A stretch of 64,000 nt of DNA from an uncultured Muribaculaceae bacterium (GTDB lineage: Bacteria; Bacteroidota; Bacteroidia; Bacteroidales; Muribaculaceae). The position numbers and the translations under genes are program-made. Positions 24,701-33,501 of the stretch are shown here, piece by piece; the stretch's first letter is position 1; each line of letters starts with the position of its first letter. Location of the stretch: positions 1 through 64,000 of the forward strand of contig CAJTJV010000002.1 of the NCBI GenBank assembly GCA_910576775.1, written 5' to 3'. A model generated the notes under the pieces. It ran no database searches. It saw only the letters and a list, made by a program, of their open reading frames with translations, and had not been told where the DNA came from.

Positions 24701-24915
24701 CGTCGCTTGCATTCATCCTCGGTTTGCTCCCGCTTGTTTTTGCCACCGGTCCGGGATCGGCTGCGCGTCGCGATATCGGTACGGGGGTATTCTTCGGAAT
24801 GCTTGTTGCCATAACGGTAGGTATTGTTTTCGTTCCATTCTTCTTTGTCGCCATCGACAAGGCCAAGCGCCGGCTGGCGGCATGGAAAAGAAAAACACAT
24901 ATTCTTAAAAAATGA
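21790..24915 (+). CDS. RND multidrug efflux pump, HAE1 family (AcrB-like)
   Basis: A 1041-residue inner-membrane proton antiporter of normal length with 12 predicted transmembrane helices and two large periplasmic loops. Proton-relay residues are kept: the Asp pair in LAIGIVVDDAIVVVENVDR (near 400) and Lys in GLVAKNAILIVEFAKE (near 930). The N terminus (FFLDHPVFSIVISIVVVILG) is classical. It should export hydrophobic toxins, bile salts or drugs; the substrate is not predictable. ATGA overlaps on both sides couple it to adaptor and channel. Confidence 0.95.
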   Translation: MKRNFFLDHPVFSIVISIVVVILGAIGLLMLPIDQYPRIVPPVVRVAASYPGADAMTVTQAVATPIEQELNGTPGMIYMSSTCSNSGGFSALVTFDIDVDPELAAVDIQNRVKKAESRLPAEVVQNGISVEKETANKLLTIAVMSDDPKFDEVYLSNYATLNVLDLIRRVPGVGSVRNVGGRYYAMQIYVSPDKLADLGITVKDLQDALKDQNRESAAGVLGQAPMEGIDLTFPIIARGRLSSVKEFEEIVVRANPDGSVIRLRDVARVSLDAQSYSTESGINGGNAAIIDISMLPGANAIEVATQVKNTMEEISKSFPEGMSYSIPFDMTTYISESIHHVVRTFFEALLLVVLVVFLSLQNWRATVIPLIAVPISLIGTFGVMLIFGFSLNMLTLLGLILAIGIVVDDAIVVVENVDRIINKEHVSALEATRRAMHGLGSALIAMSLVLCAVFVPVSFLPGITGQLYRQFTVTIAVSVIISTVVALTLTPVMCSKLLRPESSRRKPRFFRLINYWLLRGNNFYCRVIRRALGHSKRMYAAFGLALVVIYVFNMLLSTSFMSPEDQGYFTVELELPEGATIERTRAVTERAMEFLQNDKDVEYVLNVTGSSPRTGTNQAHSQLTVILKPSSDRGNNSLAELRERVKTEFSQYPEAKVYMFTPAIIPGLGSSGGFEMVLEARGDATYEDLRKAVDTLTYYASQTPEFAAVNSSMQAEIPQLFFDVNRDRAKLQGIPVSDIFSTMKAFTGSIYVNDFNMFNRIYRVYIQADATYRANRQNLDLFYVRGANGAMVPVTSLGTSEFTTGPGTMARFNMFNSATISGEAARGYSNGQAMETLEKIAYEYLPDNIGIEWSGLSYQQKHQSGNTAMVLGLAFLFVFLFLAALYESWTVPLAVILSLPIAGVGAYMGIWLTGLENNVYFQIGLVMLVGLVAKNAILIVEFAKEEREKGADAIQAALTAARLRFRPIVMTSLAFILGLLPLVFATGPGSAARRDIGTGVFFGMLVAITVGIVFVPFFFVAIDKAKRRLAAWKRKTHILKK

Positions 24916-26285
24916 AGATAAAAATCCGTATATTGTCCATTATTGCCGCGACTGCGCTTTTTAGTGCGTGCTCGGGTGTCCGTAACTGCACTCCGCCACA
25001 ACTCGATCTTCCTGCGGAGTTGGATGGAAATTCAACCGATTCGCTTACCATGTCGGATCTCAATTGGTGGCAGGTATATACAGATTCCGCTCTTGTCGCC
25101 GTAATTAAGGAGACCCTTGAGCATAACAAGGATTTCCTTGCTGCGGCAGAGCGTGTGGAAGAAATGCGACAGCTTTATGGTGTTTCAAAATCGAATTTCT
25201 TTCCGGAGATATCCGGTAGAATCTATGGAAATTACGAGACAAACGATTATCTTGACATGAAAGAAGTCAGGGACCCTGAATATGGCGTCAAACTGGCTAT
25301 AAGCTGGGAAGCCGATATCTGGGGCGGCCTTAAATGGGCGAGACGTAAAGGTGAGGCACAGTTTGTTGCTTCCGTAGAGCAGCAGCGTGCACTACGCATG
25401 ACTCTTATAGCGGAAGCAGCTTCGGCATATTATCGTCTCATAGCTCTTGATAATGAGCTTTCCATTGTCCGGCAGTCGCTTGAGACACGTAGAGAGAATG
25501 TAAGGGTAGCGCGCCTACGCTTTGAGGGTGGCATTACCAGTGAGCTTGTCTACCGTCAGACTCTTGTGGAGGAATCTGCAACAGCAGCTCTGATTCCTGA
25601 TTTGGAAAGGCGCATAACTCAGGCTCAGAATGCCATTACGCTTTTGATGGGGCGTTATCCGGCAAAGGAACTTGCCCGAGGACAATTATGGGTGGAGGAA
25701 TCATTGCCCGATAGCCTCCCTACCGGTCTGCCATGCACTCTTCTGCAACGTCGCCCTGACCTTCGGGCATCTGAAATGGATATGCGTGCGGCTCTCGCGC
25801 AGGTAGGTGTCAATTATGCCAACCGCTTTCCTTCTATCAGGCTCAGTCTTACAGGAGGTTGGGAGAACGATGATATTAAAGGGCTTTTCCGTTCTCCATT
25901 CACATATGCTCTTGGTGAACTCGTCGGTTCTGTTTTTGATTTCGGGCGCCGCAAACGGCAGTACAAGGCTGCTGAGGCTGCATATGAACAGGCTCGTCTG
26001 CGCTATGAGCAGTCTGTGTTGACTGCCTTCAGCGAAGTTTCGGATGCAGTGGAAGCATTCCGTAAAGCACGGCAGACAACAATGTTGCGTCGTGAATTGC
26101 GCGAGGCTGCTCTGAAATATGTCGACCTTGCACGCATTCAGTATCGTGCCGGTGCAACGGCGTATATTGATGTCCTTGATGCCCAGCGTCGTTTCTTCGA
26201 AGCACAGATTGGGCTTGGTAATGCCGTGCGGGATGAGCATCTCGCGTTCATCGAGGTGTACCGTGCGCTTGGAGGCGGTTTCTGA
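24912..26285 (+). CDS. Outer membrane efflux lipoprotein (OprM/NodT-type)
   Basis: The 457-residue channel subunit has a type II signal peptide with Cys20 (ALFSAC). It has the two-fold TolC-like repeat: NWWQVYTDSALVAVIKETLE at the start, GVKLAISWEADIWGGLKWAR in the first barrel strands, and the second repeat RRPDLRASEMDMRAALAQVG. It forms a trimeric barrel-and-tunnel that receives substrate from the pump at 21790. Its ATG overlaps the pump stop (ATGA). The MATE gene converges one base after its stop. Confidence 0.93.
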   Translation: MKIKIRILSIIAATALFSACSGVRNCTPPQLDLPAELDGNSTDSLTMSDLNWWQVYTDSALVAVIKETLEHNKDFLAAAERVEEMRQLYGVSKSNFFPEISGRIYGNYETNDYLDMKEVRDPEYGVKLAISWEADIWGGLKWARRKGEAQFVASVEQQRALRMTLIAEAASAYYRLIALDNELSIVRQSLETRRENVRVARLRFEGGITSELVYRQTLVEESATAALIPDLERRITQAQNAITLLMGRYPAKELARGQLWVEESLPDSLPTGLPCTLLQRRPDLRASEMDMRAALAQVGVNYANRFPSIRLSLTGGWENDDIKGLFRSPFTYALGELVGSVFDFGRRKRQYKAAEAAYEQARLRYEQSVLTAFSEVSDAVEAFRKARQTTMLRRELREAALKYVDLARIQYRAGATAYIDVLDAQRRFFEAQIGLGNAVRDEHLAFIEVYRALGGGF

Positions 26286-26286
26286 G

Positions 26287-27681
26287 TTATCGTATGCCTC
26301 TTGCGACGAGACGCCAAAGGAATATGATGCCACGGAAGATAAGTTCCGCACACATTGCAATCCATACGCCTTTGAGCCCCATCGTAGGAGCCATATAGGC
26401 CGCCAATGGTATACGTACGAGCCACATACTGCCGAAATTCATTATAGCCGGAATCAAGGTGTCTCCTACGCCTACAAAAGCGCCGTAAACGACAATTGAG
26501 GCTGCGTACATCGGTTCTGCCCATGCCTCGATGCGTAGTACTGCTGCGCCGAGGTCGACAATCTCCGGTACCGGTGACATTATGCCCATCATAATGTCGG
26601 CGCCAAGCCACATCGCGCCACCCATAACCGTCATCACGACCATTCCTAAAACTGTAGTGAGCCACGCGAAGCGTCCGGCGAGTTTGTGGCGTTTAGCTCC
26701 ATGGCACTGTCCGCATAGCGTGGTGGCTGCCTCGCCGATACCGAATCCTGGCATATAGCAAAGACTTTCGGCAGTTACAGCCAGTGCATTGGCTGCTATA
26801 GCGACAACTCCAAGCGGTGCTACAATTGCTGTAATGGTTATCTGGGCGCCGCAGAATATTATATGCTCAAGAGTCATCGGTACTGCTATTTTAGAAGCTC
26901 TGCGAAGCACTTCTGTGGTAGGAATATAGCTCTTTCGAGCTTCATCGCCGCGCAGGCAGAGATCAGGTTGACGACGGCATACCCAGTACATCATGCATGT
27001 GGCGCATATTATTTCAGCCGCCACAGTGCCCAATGCTGCGCCGAGCACACCGAGTCCTGCGCCGGGAACCGTCAATGTTATTCCAGCCAGAGATATGTCA
27101 CGAGTAGGGAAGATCAGAAAGAAATTGAAAATCACATCGCATATACACATACCAACATTAAGATATCCCGGCACTTTCATGTTCCCGGCGCAGCGGAGCA
27201 TACCGCCGGCGAGATAGTTCATGGCGAGAATGGGCATCGCCGATACAAATACAAGGAAATATACAGAAGCCTGGGGGGCTATATCGGCATTTCCTCCAAG
27301 CCATAGCGGCAGCTGGTAGGATAGTCCTATGCCGCCTGATGCGATAAGAATTCCGGCTACCGCACATGCGACTATTCCTTGACGCAGCACGGCTCGAGCC
27401 TCGTTTTGTTTTCCTGCTCCGAGGCGATGCGCAACTTGCACCGAGAAACCCATTGTTATCATGTTCATCACCCCCCACGCCATCCACAAGCTGCTGTTCA
27501 TAAGTCCGACAGAGGCCGAGGCGTCGGCACCAAGGCTTCCTACCATCGCCGCATCTATATATTGCATAAGAATTGTCGAAAGCTGCGCTATAATGGCAGG
27601 TACGGAGAGTTTGGCCGTCAGCGCCAGCTGCTGGCGGAAAGATAAGGGTTGATTGTTTTGGATTAGACTTATGTCAGCCAT
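26287..27681 (-). CDS. MATE family efflux transporter
   Basis: A 464-residue inner-membrane protein with twelve predicted helices in two homologous halves, the pattern of multidrug and toxin extrusion proteins that use Na+ or H+ gradients. Diagnostic segments are LSVPAIIAQLSTILMQYIDA at the N terminus, MGFSVQVAHRLGAGKQNEAR in the first half, and GFGIGEAATTLCGQCHGAKR in the second. It converges on the RND operon with a single base between the stops, so the two pumps are regulated separately. The promoter region upstream of 27681 shows no clear box. Confidence 0.93.
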   Translation of the reverse strand: MADISLIQNNQPLSFRQQLALTAKLSVPAIIAQLSTILMQYIDAAMVGSLGADASASVGLMNSSLWMAWGVMNMITMGFSVQVAHRLGAGKQNEARAVLRQGIVACAVAGILIASGGIGLSYQLPLWLGGNADIAPQASVYFLVFVSAMPILAMNYLAGGMLRCAGNMKVPGYLNVGMCICDVIFNFFLIFPTRDISLAGITLTVPGAGLGVLGAALGTVAAEIICATCMMYWVCRRQPDLCLRGDEARKSYIPTTEVLRRASKIAVPMTLEHIIFCGAQITITAIVAPLGVVAIAANALAVTAESLCYMPGFGIGEAATTLCGQCHGAKRHKLAGRFAWLTTVLGMVVMTVMGGAMWLGADIMMGIMSPVPEIVDLGAAVLRIEAWAEPMYAASIVVYGAFVGVGDTLIPAIMNFGSMWLVRIPLAAYMAPTMGLKGVWIAMCAELIFRGIIFLWRLVARGIR

Positions 27682-27768
27682 TGCGGCCGCAAAAATAGCG
27701 AATATTGCTGAAATACGGATGACACATATATAAAATCATGTTTTTTATAAGATATTCTATCGATAATG

Positions 27769-27798
27769 TTCATTATCTCGTAGATATTCGTATCTTTG
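27769..27798 (+). promoter_or_regulatory. Promoter of the GH89 gene
   Basis: TATCTTTG (27791-27798) is a good -7 box. The -33 position has TTC (27769-27771) at a 19-base spacing, one base off the consensus. The ATG follows at 27825. Confidence 0.5.
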
Positions 27799-27824
27799 TA
27801 GCTCACTAAGCCTTAATCCAGAAT

Positions 27825-30344
27825 ATGAATTTATACAGGTCTTTAACTATCGCAACAATACTCTTTCCTTTTTTTGCGCAGGCAAATCAGCAGGAGGATG
27901 CCGCCAATGCCGTTGTGCAACGTTATGCAGGCTCGGAGCTGCCTGTTGACATCAAAGTGAATCTACTACGAAACGAAGGGTGTGACGTCTATAAAAGTAC
28001 CGTTGATAACGGTCGGCTTAAAATTCAGGCCAGCAGTCCTGTCGCCGCATGCCGGGCTTTTTATGAATATGTGAAGGACAATGGCGCCGGAATCAGCGCA
28101 TGGACCGGCAATCGACTGGAATTGCCGGAGAAATTCGTCGGGTCATACTCCAAATCAGTGGAATCGCCTTTCCGACATCATTATTATTTCAATGTGGTTA
28201 CGTTCGGCTATACTATGCCATATTGGGATTGGAAGCGTTGGGAAAAAGAAATTGACTGGATGGCGCTTCATGGTATTGATATGCCTCTTGCATTGGTCGC
28301 AAATGAAGCCATATCCGCACGCGTATGGAAAAAACTCGGTCTTACCGACGAAGAGATTGCGGAGTATTTTGTAGGTCCGGCGCATTCGCCCTGGATGCGT
28401 ATGGGAAATATCAGTAGCGTTGACAGTCCTTTGCCTGAAGAATGGCATGTAGGACAGATTGAACTACAGCATAAGATTCTTGATCGCATGAAATCGCTGG
28501 GCATGAAACCTATCTGTCCGGCGTTCGCAGGTTTTGTGCCGCAAGGTATCCAGCGTCTTTATCCTGACGTCAAATTGTTCGAAACTTCATGGCTTGGAGG
28601 TGTGTCCAAGAATTGGATGGTAACGCCCGACTCTCCGTTATTCGCTAAAATAGGACAGATGTTTATCGAGGAATGGGAGAAAGAGTTCGGAAAAAATAAT
28701 TATTATATTGCCGACAGCTTTAACGAAATGGATATCCCGTTCCCGCCCAAGGGTACAAAGGAAAGGGAAGAACTTATGGCAAAGTACGGCAACGAGGTTT
28801 ATACATCGATAAGCGCCGCAAATCCCGATGCCGTATGGGTTATGCAGGGATGGATGTTCGGGTATATGCGCGACATATGGGATTATGAAACTCTCGGGGC
28901 TCTCGTAAGTAAGGTTCCTGATAACAAGATGCTTATACTCGACCTTGCTGTCGATTATAACAAATGCTTCTGGAAGATAGATTATAACTGGGAGTTCTAC
29001 AAAGGATTCTTCAATAAAGAATGGGTTTACAGCGTCATTCCAAATATGGGCGGTAAAAACGCATTGTCCGGCATTCCGGAGTTTTATGCCAACGGTCGAT
29101 TTGCCGCTCTTGACTCGCCAAACCGCGGTAACCTTGCCGGTTTCGGCATGGCGCCCGAAGGTATCGAGAACAACGAAGTGCTTTATGAACTTATCGCGGA
29201 TGCCGGGTGGACCGATAAACCGATAAATGTCACAGACTGGTACACCAATTATACTAAAAACCGCTATGGAAAAACCGCCGATAAGCTCGATTCATACTGG
29301 CAGAGGCTTCAGAAATCAGTTTATGGTACTCTTGTCGATAATCCCCGTTATAACTGGCAGTACCGCCCAGGCACTATGTACACCGGCAATGTGAATATCA
29401 ATGATGATTTTTACAAGGCTGTGGAAGATTTTGCTTCTACAGCTCCATTACTTAGAGAATCGCCGCTCTATGAGGCAGATCTTATAGAAAACACGGTGCA
29501 TTATATCGGTGCGAAGATGGAGGTGTTGCTGAAAAATTGGGAATCGGAATTCAGTGATAACAATTTTGAGGCGGCTCTTGCTATAGAACGGGAGTTCGCG
29601 GACCTTGCATTGACAGCCGACCGCCTGCTGCTGTCACATCCCACCATGAGTCTTGAGAAATGGCTGTCAAAGGCGCAGGCGTATTCGCATGGCGACAAGA
29701 AGCTTCGACAGTACTATGACAATAATGCACGAAAAATTGTTACCACATGGCTGAAAGCACCATTGGACGATTATGCAGCTCGTATCTGGTCGGGTCTTAT
29801 CCGAGATTATTACCTGCCCCGTTGGCAGCAGTATTTTGAAAGCAAGCGAACCGATAAGTATATAGACCTTGCCAAATGGGAGGTCGGATGGGTGGAAAGT
29901 CCTAAGGGGCTTTCCAACGCCAAACCGTTCGCCAATCCTGTAGACGCATGTCTTGATGTTCTTGCACAGGCTTCCAAAATCAGACCTATATCTTCTGCCG
30001 ACGGATCTCAGCGTCTCGGCGGATGGTCACCGGCCGATTTCCGCGGTGGTGATACGGCTGAACTGATTTGGAACATTCCGGCTGCAAAAGCGAAGGTTCT
30101 CAAAGAGGTTCATTTGCGACAGACTCGTGGAGACAGCCCCGCAACTCTTGATAAGCTTGCTTTGGAGATGGACGGGCTTAGTTATAAAGAAACCGGCCGT
30201 ACCGTTGCTTCCGATGGTACGATAACATGTAAATTCAATGTACCCGAATCTGCAACCGGCAACAATTCCTGTCGTTTGCGTGCTGTGGTCAGCCGTAAGG
30301 GTAACAGTAAGTCGCACGGTATGATTTCCATTGTTGCGGATTGA
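27825..30344 (+). CDS. Alpha-N-acetylglucosaminidase (GH89)
   Basis: The 839-residue enzyme matches the NAGLU/GH89 family over its full length. After a signal peptide (about residues 1-20) come an N-terminal domain with VAACRAFYEYVKDNGAGISA, and a TIM barrel starting FRHHYYFNVVTFGYTMPYWD. The likely acid/base is Glu301 in ADSFNEMDIPFPP and the likely nucleophile Glu445 in GMAPEGIENN, then a helical C-terminal domain. It would remove terminal alpha-linked GlcNAc, as in gastric mucin glycans or heparan fragments, in the periplasm or outside. The last 130 residues look like an added beta domain. ruvA follows after 10 bases. Confidence 0.92.
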   Translation: MNLYRSLTIATILFPFFAQANQQEDAANAVVQRYAGSELPVDIKVNLLRNEGCDVYKSTVDNGRLKIQASSPVAACRAFYEYVKDNGAGISAWTGNRLELPEKFVGSYSKSVESPFRHHYYFNVVTFGYTMPYWDWKRWEKEIDWMALHGIDMPLALVANEAISARVWKKLGLTDEEIAEYFVGPAHSPWMRMGNISSVDSPLPEEWHVGQIELQHKILDRMKSLGMKPICPAFAGFVPQGIQRLYPDVKLFETSWLGGVSKNWMVTPDSPLFAKIGQMFIEEWEKEFGKNNYYIADSFNEMDIPFPPKGTKEREELMAKYGNEVYTSISAANPDAVWVMQGWMFGYMRDIWDYETLGALVSKVPDNKMLILDLAVDYNKCFWKIDYNWEFYKGFFNKEWVYSVIPNMGGKNALSGIPEFYANGRFAALDSPNRGNLAGFGMAPEGIENNEVLYELIADAGWTDKPINVTDWYTNYTKNRYGKTADKLDSYWQRLQKSVYGTLVDNPRYNWQYRPGTMYTGNVNINDDFYKAVEDFASTAPLLRESPLYEADLIENTVHYIGAKMEVLLKNWESEFSDNNFEAALAIEREFADLALTADRLLLSHPTMSLEKWLSKAQAYSHGDKKLRQYYDNNARKIVTTWLKAPLDDYAARIWSGLIRDYYLPRWQQYFESKRTDKYIDLAKWEVGWVESPKGLSNAKPFANPVDACLDVLAQASKIRPISSADGSQRLGGWSPADFRGGDTAELIWNIPAAKAKVLKEVHLRQTRGDSPATLDKLALEMDGLSYKETGRTVASDGTITCKFNVPESATGNNSCRLRAVVSRKGNSKSHGMISIVAD

Positions 30345-30354
30345 AATCTGAAAT

Positions 30355-30942
30355 ATGTTTGATTATATAAAAGGTAAGATAGAACGTCTTAACCCCGCCG
30401 CCGTCACTCTTGAAACGACCGGCGGCGTGGGTTATAGACTCAATATCAGCCTTGCAACATACAGTGATATCGAAGGAAAGAACGAAGCCCGTCTTTTTGT
30501 CCACGAAAATATCCGAGAGGATGCCTGGACTCTATATGGATTCAGTACAGAACGGGAATTACAGCTGTTCCGTGCTCTTATAGGTGTGTCGGGTGTAGGA
30601 GCTGCTACAGCTGTCATTATTCTTTCGTCGATGCAGGGTGAAGAGCTTGCCGCAGTCATTACATCCGGTGATGTGAAGCGTCTGAAGGCTATAAAGGGAA
30701 TCGGAGCCAAGACAGCCGAACGCATTATAGTGGATTTGCGCGATAAACTCACTGTAGGAGACGATGCTTATTTACAGTTGGCGACAGTAAAACGGCCTGA
30801 CAGTTTCGACGAGGCTATGGCGGCCCTTACGATGCTCGGTTTCGAACGCAAGGCAAGCGAAAAGGTGCTCGACAGAATTTTTGGCGAAGATTCAGGCATC
30901 AAGCTTGAAGCTGCCATAAAGCGTGCTTTGAGTATGCTTTAG
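30355..30942 (+). CDS. ruvA: Holliday junction branch migration protein RuvA
   Basis: The 195-residue protein has the three RuvA domains: an OB fold (GKIERLNPAAVTLETTGGVG), tandem helix-hairpin-helix motifs (GVSGVGAATAVIILSSM and IKGIGAKTAERIIVDLRDKL) and a short C-terminal RuvB-binding domain (DEAMAALTMLGFERKASEKV). As a tetramer it holds the four-way junction while RuvB pumps DNA. It begins 10 bases after the GH89 gene, which may be incidental. ruvB and ruvC are not in the window. Confidence 0.95.
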   Translation: MFDYIKGKIERLNPAAVTLETTGGVGYRLNISLATYSDIEGKNEARLFVHENIREDAWTLYGFSTERELQLFRALIGVSGVGAATAVIILSSMQGEELAAVITSGDVKRLKAIKGIGAKTAERIIVDLRDKLTVGDDAYLQLATVKRPDSFDEAMAALTMLGFERKASEKVLDRIFGEDSGIKLEAAIKRALSML

Positions 30943-30979
30943 AGTGATAATTTACAACTATAAAAACAGAACCCATTGA

Positions 30980-31888
30980 ATGAGGTATATTTATGCATAT
31001 TATTTATATATCATTGCGCTTCTTATTTTGCAGGCGTGCAATAATGATATATTTATAAATGAAGATGAAACGCCGTCCAATATAAGTGTGTCGGTAGAAG
31101 GTGATTATGGTGAGGCGATGGTTCCGTTGCACACTAAGAATCTGAAATCGCTGCATTTTGATGGATTGGAAACATCGTCGAACCTTGTGTATTATGATTC
31201 TGGCGGCAATGAAATCTCCAAGGACAGTCCTTTCAACATGATTTCCAGAATCATATATGAGTCAAAGTGGTGCAATTACGAAATTTCGGTTGGAAAGGAT
31301 GGTCTCAGGATTAAAACTTATGGAAACAGCAGTGGTTATCCCTGGAACATAGCTATACGTCTGGAGTATACATATACAGTCAGTTTTATAAATATACAGA
31401 TTGAGTGTGGGAAAGATGCTGAAATTGTTGGAATAACGTATGAAGAGGAAATACATCAGAAAGGAGTCAGCTATGACGCCCACTATCCTACATACATTAA
31501 CAAAAATGATAATGAATGGACGGTTTGGATTGGTGCGATGTACATCTCATATAAGGTAGATCCGGAATATGATTGGGCTAATTACCGTAATGTAACGATG
31601 CGCCTGCCCGAATATCATGGCTCATGTTGGATGTATGGACCGGAGCGTGATATCCGACTGGAGGCCTCGGAATCTCTGTTAATGGACAATCCCCCGGAAA
31701 GGGTGCCGGTGGTGATAGCTCCCGGAACTACTGTAAGGATAAAGAATATTGTGACATATCAGGATGCGTATGCCGAAGGTGTGGTGACTTTCCGTAATCC
31801 CGTTACCAAAGAAGATTACCCATGTAGATATCGGACTACGGTTTCTGTGCCTGTGGCAAATAATGTGAGTGTTGATGAACAGCGTTAG
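30980..31888 (+). CDS. Putative lipoprotein upstream of the PagL-like gene
   Basis: The 302-residue product has a type II signal peptide (LILQAC, Cys20), so it is anchored in the membrane, perhaps the outer one. The rest is beta-rich with many aromatic residues (EWTVWIGAMYISYKVDPEYD), as in Ig-like or BACON-like domains, but I recognise no named family. Its last 14 bases overlap the PagL-like gene, implying joint translation and perhaps a shared envelope job. Confidence 0.7.
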   Translation: MRYIYAYYLYIIALLILQACNNDIFINEDETPSNISVSVEGDYGEAMVPLHTKNLKSLHFDGLETSSNLVYYDSGGNEISKDSPFNMISRIIYESKWCNYEISVGKDGLRIKTYGNSSGYPWNIAIRLEYTYTVSFINIQIECGKDAEIVGITYEEEIHQKGVSYDAHYPTYINKNDNEWTVWIGAMYISYKVDPEYDWANYRNVTMRLPEYHGSCWMYGPERDIRLEASESLLMDNPPERVPVVIAPGTTVRIKNIVTYQDAYAEGVVTFRNPVTKEDYPCRYRTTVSVPVANNVSVDEQR

Positions 31889-33062
31889 ATTATTCCTTTT
31901 GGCGGTTGTCGCCGCAGCATATATTAATGTATATTCCGCTGACAATATGGTGCCGTCCGGTTTCCGTATGCTGCCGCAGTGGAGCATAGGTGCTGATTTT
32001 ACAGGAGGCTATGTTTTTGGTACCAATTCATTTCTAAAAGGCAATAACGAAGAAGGGCGCATCATAAACTCGACCTTTGGCGGGAGTTTGCGTGCGGGAT
32101 TCCGTTTTAATCCGAATTCCCGTGAGGGTATGCTCTATAAAGGGCTTTATCAGGGTGTAGCTGTAGAGATACATTCTTTTAATGCCGGACGATTGTTGGG
32201 AACGCCTGTCTCGTTGTATACATATCAAGGGGCGCCATTCGTACATCTTGGCTCGCGTCTGTCCTTGGGATATGAATGGCAGTTCGGAGCCGCTTTCGGA
32301 TGGAAGCATTACGATAAAGATATCTCGCCGGACAATGGTGCTGTCAGCACATCAGTTACGGCCCATATGGGACTTGGGTTGCGCTTATGCTATGATCTCA
32401 CAGAGCGTTGGCAACTTTCGGCTTCTTTAGGTGTAACACATTATTCTAATGGAAATACATCCCTGCCCAACGCCGGTGTAAATGCTGTCAGTGCGGCTTT
32501 GGGGGTTGCGTACATCATCAATCCACTTGGAGAAGCCGGGGCAGCGCCTGCCGAACTCATTGCAGATGCAGATCGCAAACATTGGTTTTATGATATTGTA
32601 GTTTTCGGAGCCTGGCGCAGACGTGTCATCAATGTCGGATACGAACCTCAGTTATGCCCGGGCAAATTTGGCGTTTTAGGTGTGCAGTTTGCTCCTATGT
32701 TCAAGTTTAACCGCTATTTTGCTGCCGGAGCAGCTCTTGATATGAAATATGATGAAAGTTCCGGTCTTCTGCCGTATTGGGTTGATGGGACGTATGATGA
32801 GAATATCAAGTTTTACCGGCCTCCATTCGGAAAGCAACTCAGCATAGGGATTTCTGCGCATGCCGAATTTATAATGCCTGTTTTTGCTGTAAATGCCGGT
32901 CTCGGATATGATATAATGAGTCCTAAAGGTGAGAAACGTTTCTACCAGTCGCTGACTTTGAAAACTTTTGTGACGGATAAACTCTTCTTGAATGCCGGAT
33001 ACAGACTCGGCAATTTCAAGGATCCGCAGAATCTGATGCTCGGTGTAGGTGTTCGTTTCTGA
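31875..33062 (+). CDS. Acyloxyacyl hydrolase / PagL-like outer membrane protein
   Basis: I start at the ATG at 31875 (395 residues); an in-frame GTG lies two codons upstream. A signal peptide (to about residue 22, NVYSAD) precedes an eight-strand-like barrel. The PagL signature is present as VTHYSNGNTSLPNAGVN, with His189 and Ser191 in the positions of the catalytic dyad. PagL enzymes remove the 3-O acyl chain of lipid A in the outer membrane. The C-terminal 170 residues repeat barrel-like strands (LFLNAGYRLGNFKDPQNLML), so the protein is about twice the size of PagL itself. The enzyme class is inference from the motif. Confidence 0.75.
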   Translation: MNSVRLFLLAVVAAAYINVYSADNMVPSGFRMLPQWSIGADFTGGYVFGTNSFLKGNNEEGRIINSTFGGSLRAGFRFNPNSREGMLYKGLYQGVAVEIHSFNAGRLLGTPVSLYTYQGAPFVHLGSRLSLGYEWQFGAAFGWKHYDKDISPDNGAVSTSVTAHMGLGLRLCYDLTERWQLSASLGVTHYSNGNTSLPNAGVNAVSAALGVAYIINPLGEAGAAPAELIADADRKHWFYDIVVFGAWRRRVINVGYEPQLCPGKFGVLGVQFAPMFKFNRYFAAGAALDMKYDESSGLLPYWVDGTYDENIKFYRPPFGKQLSIGISAHAEFIMPVFAVNAGLGYDIMSPKGEKRFYQSLTLKTFVTDKLFLNAGYRLGNFKDPQNLMLGVGVRF

Positions 33063-33095
33063 AAACTATGCGGATTCTTTAAAATACTATAATAA

Positions 33096-33134
33096 AATTG
33101 CTCTGAATATGCATTGTGCTGATTCAGAGCAATT
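33096..33134. terminator. Bidirectional terminator between the PagL-like gene and tRNA-Pro
   Basis: AATTGCTCTGAAT (33096-33108) pairs perfectly with ATTCAGAGCAATT (33122-33134), with TTT beyond the right arm and an A/T-rich run on the left. It lies 33 bases after the PagL-like stop and 10 bases past the tRNA-Pro 3' end, so it can end both transcripts. Confidence 0.8.
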
Positions 33135-33144
33135 TTTCTGCTTG

Positions 33145-33218
33145 TCGGGGTGACAGGATTCGAACCTGCGACCGCCTGGTCCCAAACCAGGAGCGCTACC
33201 GGACTGCGCTACGCCCCG
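33145..33218 (-). tRNA. tRNA-Pro (TGG)
   Basis: The 74-base gene forms a cloverleaf with acceptor CGGGGCG/CACCCCG (one C.A mismatch), T arm GGTTCGAATCC and D arm GCGCAG...TAGCGC. The anticodon loop TTTGGGA gives TGG, Pro. Discriminator A is at 33145 and CCA is not encoded. Confidence 0.92.
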
Positions 33219-33227
33219 AATACGATG

Positions 33228-33258
33228 CAAAATTAGTGATTTTTTTTGAGATAACAAA
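33228..33258 (-). promoter_or_regulatory. Promoter of tRNA-Pro
   Basis: On the minus strand TTTG (33258-33255), 19 bases and TAATTTTG (33235-33228) match the consensus, ending 9 bases before the tRNA 5' end. Confidence 0.75.
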
Positions 33259-33303
33259 TCAAACTTTTAACAGATGTGATATTTATATTTATTAACACTA
33301 CTG

Positions 33304-33337
33304 TTGTGATCGCCAATTTTTAATATCCGTATCTTTG
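33304..33337 (+). promoter_or_regulatory. Probable promoter of the adhesin-like gene
   Basis: TTG (33304-33306), 23 bases and TATCTTTG (33330-33337). The spacer is slightly long. It implies an untranslated leader of about 160 bases before 33502, in which I see no strong structure. Confidence 0.45.
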
Positions 33338-33501
33338 CGAAAGAAAGAAGAAGCTTTTACTCGGCAAAAAGCAAATAAATATGTTTGTGTACTTTACTTA
33401 ACGCCATATTTGTACAAATGTTTATATATTAAAAGATCTGGTAGTGAATCTGGCGGTATTGTCGAGTAATTGGTAAGATTAACCCTTCAATATCATAATG
33501 A

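Noticed and set aside
24010..24900. 296-residue open frame antisense to the RND pump
   Set aside because: It lies wholly inside a well-conserved gene, its composition is Cys/His/Arg-rich and unlike a folded protein, and it has no promoter.
33338..33501. Non-coding RNA in the long leader before the adhesin-like gene
   Set aside because: The 160 bases are AT-rich, show no stable stem or terminator, and fit an ordinary untranslated leader.
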